64,000 nucleotides of DNA from positions 43,050,527-43,114,526 of the forward strand of contig OX485808.1 in assembly GCA_950295325.1 (NCBI GenBank), in the 5' to 3' direction. This DNA comes from Polytrichum commune (taxonomy: Eukaryota; Streptophyta; Polytrichopsida; Polytrichales; Polytrichaceae). Position numbers and translations under genes: made by a program. Below are positions 57,506 to 64,000 of the stretch, one piece after another. Position 1 is the stretch's first letter, and each line of letters starts with the position of its first letter. The notes under the pieces were generated by a model. That model was not told where the DNA came from and made no database searches. It saw only the letters and a list, made by a program, of their open reading frames with translations.

Positions 57506-57859
57506 CTTGTCACCGGGGGCGTTCCCGTCGGAGTCGGCGAGGAGGGGCAATGCGTCCCGCAAAGGAATAGGAAGGGTGCCACTCTTCGTAGGCCGAGCGT
57601 CCATCCGCAGCCGCCGTTGAGGTGTACTACTGCCGCCGGGCCGAGAGGGGGACGTCCGGACGCATTTGCGATTTATGCCCTTGAGCGGCGACGGGGACGG
57701 AGATCGCCGGAAGATTTGCTTGGGTGGGGGGCTATCGACGACGCCGGCGTCAAGAGGCTCCTTGGAGTAGTCGATGGTGGACGCGGCATCGTAGACGGTC
57801 TCGTAGAAGAAGCTCCCCAAGTTTGATTCGCTGACGATCTCAATCGAGGGCTCCAAACG
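57506..57859 (-). CDS. Copy 3 3' exon A
   Basis: 354 nt, same borders as 52082-52435 (acceptor gcgccag, donor GACAAG|gtgaac). Only a handful of residues differ over 118 codons (for example DVV/EIV and ESD/ESN), far closer than the HAD exons just upstream. Confidence 0.5.
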
Positions 57860-57978
57860 CTGGCGCAAAAAAGGAAACAAAACAAAACCCAAGGGGAGGG
57901 GGGGAGGGGGGAGCATGTGAAAATCGATATACATTTGAGGCATAATATATCACACACAATGGCACACCATGTAGTATC

Positions 57979-58791
57979 TCAAATGAGTTTATTATATTTC
58001 GCGTGAGCGTACAACTCTCTGTACATATAGTCCTTCGGATCCATGTATCTTTCGCCTATCGGATTACAACTAAGGAACCGGGGCACGGGTAGTCCGCTCC
58101 CCACGAGCGTTTGAATGTACTTAAGTAGGTCTAACAAAAAGCTCTCTCGGACCTTCTCGACCGTCCACGTCGGGCAAACTATGAAGTTCGAGGTTGGGTT
58201 CAAAATGTTTTTGGAAGCGCTGTCGTCCACCATCAACGTGTTGTCACGGGTGGGGCGAGCGTCGTAGGGACAGCCGACTATGGTCGGACGTTGGTCCCAT
58301 ACGACTGGCTTCAAGACCTTAAGAAATTGGTTTACGGTGGGGTTGTTGGGCTTCTTCACAACCCTGCCCTCGGGGGTGTACAATGTTTTACAAGAATCCT
58401 GTCCTAGGACCAAGCACGGGGGTTGGAGTCCTTTGAAGATGAACTCCACGACGGCCTGGGTATTCTCGGACTTCATGGAGCTCCAAATGATCACCCACCA
58501 TTTGGATAGGGCGACCTGTAGGAAACGCCGAAGGGACGGGCGGAGGTACACTAGCTTGCTTTTGATGTACGCGGGGGGTCCATCGTAGTTGGCGTCCTCG
58601 GGCTTGCAGAAAGGCACCGTGGGGACCCTCAGACAATGCACGCACTGGACAAGGACCCCGTTGAGGTCTAGCACCAGGAACCGGGTCTTGGGAGGCGAAG
58701 GTGGCGAGGGCAAAATCGGGGGGACCACCGCGCTGTCCTCCACACTCCTCGGAGAGGATCGGTGGGGAGTTGCGACGCTATGCTCCGAACC
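57979..58791 (-). CDS. Copy 3 exon 4: FCP1/NIF-type HAD phosphatase-like domain
   Basis: Acceptor cgccgcag|GGTTCG, 271 codons ending NKLI-stop as in copy 2. Motifs RFLVLDLNGVLVQCVHC, WWVIIWSSMKSENTQAVVEF and DNTLMVDDSASKNILNP. The Asp-to-Asn change at +2 of motif I is shared. Open throughout. Differences from copy 2 are mostly conservative (VVVWSSM/VIIWSSM, EACRILYT/DSCKTLYT), which suggests protein-level constraint before inactivation. Confidence 0.82.
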   Translation of the reverse strand, partial: GSEHSVATPHRSSPRSVEDSAVVPPILPSPPSPPKTRFLVLDLNGVLVQCVHCLRVPTVPFCKPEDANYDGPPAYIKSKLVYLRPSLRRFLQVALSKWWVIIWSSMKSENTQAVVEFIFKGLQPPCLVLGQDSCKTLYTPEGRVVKKPNNPTVNQFLKVLKPVVWDQRPTIVGCPYDARPTRDNTLMVDDSASKNILNPTSNFIVCPTWTVEKVRESFLLDLLKYIQTLVGSGLPVPRFLSCNPIGERYMDPKDYMYRELYAHAKYNKLI

Positions 58792-59237
58792 CTGCGGCGA
58801 CGAGCGAGAGAAGGCAGCGAGGACTATGTTATGCTATGTCCATCTCAAGCAGAACGGAAATTTTGTGCAAACACAAGAAGAATTGGACCATTGGTGGCAA
58901 CAAAAACATACAAGGGAACAACATACATTGGGACACGGATGCAAACATATGGGTGCCAAAAATAATAATTTTATTTTTACAAATCTCTATGTACAATTTG
59001 ATTTGGGGGGGGGGGGCGCGGTGAACGAGGGCATTCACACTATCCTAATTCTACATCTACAAAATTGGTTGCGCGCCGCCAAGGTCGAGCGTAGTCGAAT
59101 GCAGACGAGACGAAGGGGATCGCGGGGGGGCACGTTGGGGGGAGGGGGAGCAAGTGTAGACCAGGGGGGGCAAGGGGTGTGCATTTCCTCCTAGCAAGGG
59201 GGACACGACCACGCCAACAAGACAGTGACCCAGGAAG

Positions 59238-59650
59238 TTTGGGTCGGTCGACCCAAACTAGGAGGGCTCAGTGTATTACCTCGCCCTGGTCATGTCTCGA
59301 CGATGTGGAAGCCTCCACCGTCCCCGCTGCCCCGCCTCTCTCGCCACCGCCTTCTCCGACGACGTCAGGAACCTTCTCCTGCAAACGATCGGCATCAGGC
59401 CCTTGTCCTAAACCAATCTCCGCATGTGCATCATGCATGGGTTCATCGATTTGGTTAGGAGTAGAGGTATCACCAGGCCCTTGCAGGCCTTCAACATCTA
59501 GCATGGCCGTGTCTAGTTGACACCCATGTTGGTCAAGGGAGGACTGCGCTGCAACGGGGTTTGGGTCGCTCGACCCAAACTGTCCTGCATCTGGAGAGGG
59601 CCCTTCGGACACTACAGTGGATGGTGGGTTTGGGTCGGTCGACCCAAACA
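59238..59650. repeat. Type-B palindromes in and beside copy 3 exon 3
   Basis: Sites near 59238 (intron), 59561 and 59628 (coding, read FGSSDPN and FGSTDPN on the minus strand). Confidence 0.9.
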
Positions 59651-60767
59651 TCCTGGGGTCGTCCGATTGGTGGGGTGGCGCCATGACTATGGGGGGCCGA
59701 AGTGGTGGAGGGCCCAAAGGGGAGGAGGCTCCAGAGACGCGCCAGATGTTGGGGTCATCCACTTGCTGGACCGGCGCGTACGGAACTTGGTGGGGCCGCA
59801 TCAAGTGCTGGAAGCTGAAAGACGATTGCGGCACAGGCTGCTGAGGGATGCTCTGCGGAGGGAAGCCGGGGGGCAAGTGCGGGAAGGAGCTGGAGGGAGC
59901 CACCACCAAACCTTGCGCCCACATTCCTTGTATCACTTGTGATATCAAGTCGGCGTGGGACGGAGGTTGGGCCATCGCCCTTTGACGCTCCTGCTCCAAC
60001 AGGAGAGCCCTCAGCTCTGCGACCTCGTTCCGCATTGAGGGTTCTTCTGCGGCAGCCTTCTGCAGGCGGACTCGCTGCTCCTCGTCCCTCCTCATCTTCT
60101 CGTTCGCCTCCTCCACAGTCAGGACCTCGGGCTTCACCCTAACCATGCCAGCGAACGCTGTCGGGGACGGGGGATCTGATCTTAGCCGTTTGGCGAGCTC
60201 AATGTCATCGTCGTCCTCGCTACTTATGGCAATGGTCTCCTCCACGGAGTAGTCGCCATACAGTTTCTTCCCCTTTAACTTCCTCCTCTCCCTGAACGTC
60301 GCGGTGGCGTCCCTGGAGTACATGTCCCGTGCATCGTCCACAGTCAGGACGGGCACGAGCTTACTCTGCGGGGTTGCCGCCCGCATCGCCTTCTTCCGTT
60401 GAGGGGCTTCGGATTGTTGCGTGAAGCCCGTTGCCCCTTCCTCGACGTCGCCTTCCTTCTCCGCCTCCTCGTGTTCCTCTTCTTCCTCCTCCTCCTCCTC
60501 AACCTCGCCACCTTCTGTGCGGGACGGATTGCCCGGATGCAACCCGACCAGAGGTTCGGGAACTTGGGTCGTGGCCCTCATGGCCATTTCCTCCGGGTTG
60601 ATGCGCCTCACCCTATCAAGAGGGTTTTCGCCACCCTGAACAACCTCGTCGACGTAGCTACCCGGGATCCAATCGAGGATGTCCATCTTCTTCGCCAGCG
60701 ATTTCTGCACCCTATAAAATGGCAGATCGCCATCCTCTATGTAGGAGTATATATTCAGCCCCGACAT
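59280..60767 (-). CDS. Copy 3 exon 3: linker exon, intact frame
   Basis: 496 codons, phase 0, acceptor attgtgtag|ATGTCG, donor GGCGAG|gtaata. Starts MSGLNIYSYIEDGDLPFYRV, then KKMDILDWIPGSYVDEVVQG, a poly-Glu tract, DNP-type Pro-rich stretches with FGSTDPN and FGSSDPN, and a charged C-terminus. It supplies the reference frame showing that copy 2 is shifted in its G run. Confidence 0.72.
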
Positions 60768-60840
60768 CTACACAATCCAAGTTATAGGGAAATTAGAATT
60801 TGTCGAGGCAGTCACATAAACAAGACTAAGTGAAATGTGT

Positions 60841-60899
60841 AGTTTGGGCCGGTCGACCCAAACCTGCAAAGAGCCTAGTTTGGGTCGATCGACCCAAAC
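60841..60899. repeat. Two type-B palindromes in copy 3 intron 60768-60927
   Basis: Sites near 60841 (one T-to-C change) and 60878, in the intron equivalent to 48935-49144. Confidence 0.9.
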
Positions 60900-60927
60900 T
60901 GCTTACGAGCTATAGAAAGTCACTTAC

Positions 60928-62259
60928 CATAGCAACATAGACAGGTTTTGAGCCTCCGAAGACGTTGAAGATGCAGTCCCCTCTCCTCGTCAGCGTCCTC
61001 ATCATTCTCATGTAAAATTCCATCCGCAACTCATCTGCAGGATAGTTCGCGTATTTAGCCTCGTCGTAGAGGCACTTGTTCGCACCCAACCCTTCTGGAA
61101 CTTGGAAGAGTTTGTCCATCAGGAATATAGGGTGGTTTGGCACCTTCAGCAACTCCGCTTTGTACACGAAGTATAAACACAAGACGTTGACGAACTTGGT
61201 CTTCTTGTCCTTCAACGTCGTGTAAGCCCCCTCCGCCGGTGCGGCGATGTAGTGAGACTTGGACACTGCATACTCCGGCTGCAGTTTCCGGACAAGCTCG
61301 TACACCTGCTCCGCCCTTTTATCCTCGACTATCCAAAGCCAGATATCTACCTCCTTGAACTTAGGGCTTGCATAATCGACGAACTTAGTTAAGAAGGGGT
61401 CGTAGAAGAGGGTGCTCATTGTGCCCTCAAATGAGCTTCCAGGAATATTTCTAAAATCAATCATCCCAAAAGGAAAGCGGTCCCTTGCTTTCGTCCTTAT
61501 CGCCATTCTGGCGTCTTGACCTGGTCAGCCCTGAATTTTCAAAGGCTCGAAGGTGACAAGGTTGAAGTAAGCGTCCCCTTCAAACTGGACAATCTTCTTC
61601 TCCTTGATGAAGTTCGAGAACGCACGCGCTGTGTGATCCGGAAGCGCCCGGTTTTTCCCACCCTTCACCATCTTGGCCCGCAAGAAGTCGTCCCCCGCTT
61701 CCCTTATTAGAGCCGCCATGGAGTCACTGGTGAACTTATATTCATCTTTGAATGCTCTCCAGTTAGCCCCATGAACCTCGCCGTCCACGACAATATTCCT
61801 CTCTGGCACCAATTTATGCAGCTCCTGCACGATAGTCGTCTTCTTTTTCCTGTTCTCCGTCCATTCCTTCATGGTGTAGCATGAAGGAACGAAGGATTTG
61901 GGCTTTACGAAGACAATCTTCGGGTGCACCCAGCACCTCTTGGCCGTGGGTGCCACGTACAGGATGTGCGATGCCGCCTTCTCCACCTCCGTCTCTGACA
62001 GCCCTTGAAGAGTTCTAAAGAACTCTCTCACGAGAGGCTTCATCTGCTTGAAGCGCGAGGCCAGGCTGAAGAAAGCGCCAGTGTCAGGGTCGATCAAATC
62101 CCCCGTCTCGTGCTTTTCAAACACGGTTTTCCACTTCCTCCAAACTGAGTCCGATGTTGTAATCAAGTAAATCTCCCCCTTCAGGTCGCTGTATTTCTTC
62201 TGCTTGTGGCTCGAATTATCAATGGAGGAGAATTTGTTGATCATTTGGTATTTGAAATC
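60928..62259 (-). pseudogene. Copy 3 exon 2: conserved middle region with TGA
   Basis: 444 codons like copy 2; acceptor cacgtgcag|GATTTC, donor GCTATG|gtaagt. TGA at 61525-61527 lies where copy 2 has TGG (IQGWPG). Here VWRKWKTVFEKHETGDLIDP is intact, unlike copy 2. The two copies thus complement each other's lesions. Confidence 0.75.
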
Positions 62260-62347
62260 CTGCACGTGAACAAAACAGAACATTTGAATGCGTGTTAGTT
62301 AAGTACATGTGATTTCCAAACCATATCATGACCAACATCTACAACAA

Positions 62348-62520
62348 GAGTTTGGGTCGGTCGACCCAAACTGAAAAAAAACACAAGACTGCAACAGTTG
62401 TTTGGGTCGATCGACCCAAACTAAAAAAACACAAGACTGCAACAGTTGTTTGGGTCGATCGACCCAAACTAAAAAAAAACACAAGACTGCACCGGGAGTT
62501 TAGGTCGGTCGACCCAAACA
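62348..62520. repeat. Four type-B palindromes in copy 3 intron 62260-62528
   Basis: Sites near 62350, 62400, 62447 and 62500 in a short tandem repeat with spacer aaaaaacacaagactgcaac. Confidence 0.9.
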
Positions 62521-62528
62521 ATACTCAC

Positions 62529-63854
62529 CTCCCACTTGGGATTCTTGTCCTTCGCATTCTCCCTCTCCTTGGGAGGCCTACCATAGAACTCCCACACCTC
62601 CCGCGAGGCCATGATATTCCTTATCCAGGAAGCTTGGTAGGCCCTCTTCTTGTTTCCCATATTGAAGTACCGGGAGATGTCGCTGAGCTTGGTCTCGTCG
62701 TCAGACCACACCACCAGTGCCTTCCAAACCTTCAGTTTTTCCTTCTGATTGTTGGAATCGTCCCACTCATTCATGAGTTGGATTTTCTTGGATGCCTCCA
62801 CGCTGTGTTGGCCGTCTATCAACCAAAAATCGCCCTTCTGAATTGTTGGCCACATTTCAGGTGTAGGCATTTTCTTGAGACCCTATGGCATCACTACAAT
62901 CGTTTGCCTGTCGTCTTTAAACTGCTCGCAAACGATCTGCGCGATTATCCAGTCAACGTAGGCGTCCTCCTTTGTCCGGACACACTTCTCCGGTGGCGCT
63001 AGATGGCACTGGCTGATGTTCACGTCGAACTTGAAATCCCTGCCCATGAAAAAACAGTGGGAGCATTTCGTCGTGAAATTGTTCACGATTTTCTGCAGCT
63101 CCCCTGCATCCACCTCTTCGCCGGGCTTCGGCATGCGCAACTCCGGTGAGACTGGCTCGTCAGTCATCACAGATGACTCTCTCGCCCTCTTGGATGGAGT
63201 TGTTTGACGGCTCCCAGAAGGTGTAGGGGTCTCACTATTCGTAGGTGTTTGGGAGGGAGTGGTCCTATGCGAGTCAGCCGGTACTGGTAGCGGCATCCTC
63301 ACCGATTGAGGTCTTGACGACCCTGCTCCTTCCTCTGTGGGAGCTTTCCGCCTCACAGGTTGCTGTGATTTGGTTTTGCTTTGCAGGCCCCTGTTCAGCA
63401 CGGTTATTGCATGTTTTAGTTTTGTGAACCGGCTTGAGACCTTGGTATTCGATGTACTCCCATCGATAAATATTGTCTCCGGCTTGATAACTTCCGGTTC
63501 GACACAGGACTCTCTTGCATAGAGTGCGTCGAAAGGCTCGGAGAACTGGTGCATGAACATATGCGCGTTCTGCACAGCCGAGTTCTCGAGGATGACGTCG
63601 GTATAGTCTCCAAGAGACTGTACCGATGCGACCTCCCATCCCGTAAGAGTCGCCCAGGTGTGTTTCTCCACGGTTCCCACCTTGACAATAAAAATCATTT
63701 TGTATGTTGAGGCTTTGACTACTTGAATAGACCAAGCGAGGACAAGCCCGTCCTTAGGGGAATAGGAGCCATCCTGCGGGGTTTCGTGCTCCTGCCACAA
63801 CATGTCCGGCGCAGGCATGAACCACCTTTCGCCGGGTCTTTTCTTTGGAGCCAT
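62529..63854 (-). pseudogene. Copy 3 exon 1: N-terminal region and GQH domain, one TAG
   Basis: 442 codons. ATG directly after acceptor tttcttacag, reading MAPKKRPGERWFMPAPDMLW. Contains HTWATLTGWEVASVQSLGDY, CSHCFFMGRDFKFDVNISQC and DFWLIDGQHSVEASKKIQLM. TAG at 62883-62885 replaces CAA of copy 2 (VVMPQGLK). Intact at the position where copy 2 has TAA. Confidence 0.75.
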
Positions 63855-63879
63855 CTGTAAGAAAATAATGCGCAAAGTT

Positions 63880-63902
63880 AGTTTCGGTCGTTCGACCCAA
63901 AC
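63880..63902. repeat. Type-B palindrome upstream of copy 3
   Basis: gtttcggtcgttcgacccaaac, one changed base. It probably opens the leader-intron array that continues beyond the window. Confidence 0.8.
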
Positions 63903-64000
63903 ATCTACGACATGAATAGGTTTAGGTGGATTGTGTATTTATATATTTCAGCATCATTTGTAATGATAATAAGAATGTTGTGATTATTGGGTGGATTTGC

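Larger units (their letters stand above)
56509..64000. mobile_element. Second element carrying copy 3, partial (runs off the window)
   Basis: Starts with the terminus at 56509-56541 and continues with copy 3 on the minus strand, its 3' end facing the terminus exactly as for copy 2. With the same layout the transposase and palindrome array would lie to the right of 64,000. Copies 2 and 3 form an inverted repeat with arms of at least 7.3 kb. Confidence 0.75.

Noticed and set aside
5339-62885. RNA editing or a reassigned stop codon as explanation for in-frame stops
   Set aside because: TCA-to-TAA and TGG-to-TGA differences do not fit C/U editing, all three stop codons occur, and normal stops end other ORFs. 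Copy-specific nonsense mutation is simpler.

Overview
The window reads as nuclear DNA of a land plant, or a close streptophyte relative. It has GT-AG introns, an interstitial plant telomere repeat (TTTAGGG)n at 43.5 kb, a phytocyanin gene, and CACTA-, Tourist- and hAT-type elements. I cannot name the species; a seedless plant is my guess. Ordinary host genes are scarce. Most recognisable sequence belongs to one large transposon family.

The main discovery is a multi-exon gene family present in four copies: copy 1 (about 1.4-9.4 kb, +), decayed copy D (about 21.9-27.7 kb, +), copy 2 (46.1-52.9 kb, +) and copy 3 (63.9-57.1 kb, -). It encodes an N-terminal region, a ParB/DGQHR-like domain with a GQH motif, a conserved middle region, a disordered linker, and an FCP1/NIF-type HAD phosphatase-like domain. 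Copy 2 sits in a unit of about 16.5 kb (36.9-53.4 kb). That unit is bounded by inverted 33-bp termini beginning CTTAAAACACTATATTCG, and it carries a divergent two-ORF transposase-like gene (40.5-37.5 kb, -). Copy 3 belongs to a second, oppositely oriented unit that leaves the window on the right. Copy 1 is linked to a 5'-truncated transposase and a degenerate terminus at 11.3 kb.

Each copy is decorated with its own 22-bp palindrome built as 10 + 2 + 10 bases: half-site CCCACGGGCG in unit 1, GTTTGGGTCG in the units of copies 2 and 3, and (reconstructed from decayed sites) GTTACGGACG around copy D. All three share a GGNCG-NN-CGNCC core. They lie at matching intron positions, in arrays near the 5' ends, and in copies 1-3 inside a coding exon, where they are read as HGRSPVG or FGSxDPN. 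Copy 1 also has a short first coding exon whose peptide equals the histone H3 tail (MARTKQTARK). A selfish element with a ParB-like product, family-specific palindromes, a histone-tail mimic and a CTD-phosphatase-like domain is my interpretation, not a proven system. Every copy carries in-frame stops, mostly TAG, so these copies look recently inactivated.

Elsewhere: a host phytocyanin gene (15.2-14.0 kb, -), a remnant of a DNA methyltransferase-like ORF (11.4-11.7 kb), a 549-bp Tourist-like MITE, a 497-bp hAT-like MITE, two copies of a fold-back MITE, and a CACTA-type element whose left end abuts truncated copy D at 27,684 with minus-strand exons from 35.6 to 28.9 kb. Long AT-rich stretches in between show no genes I can support.
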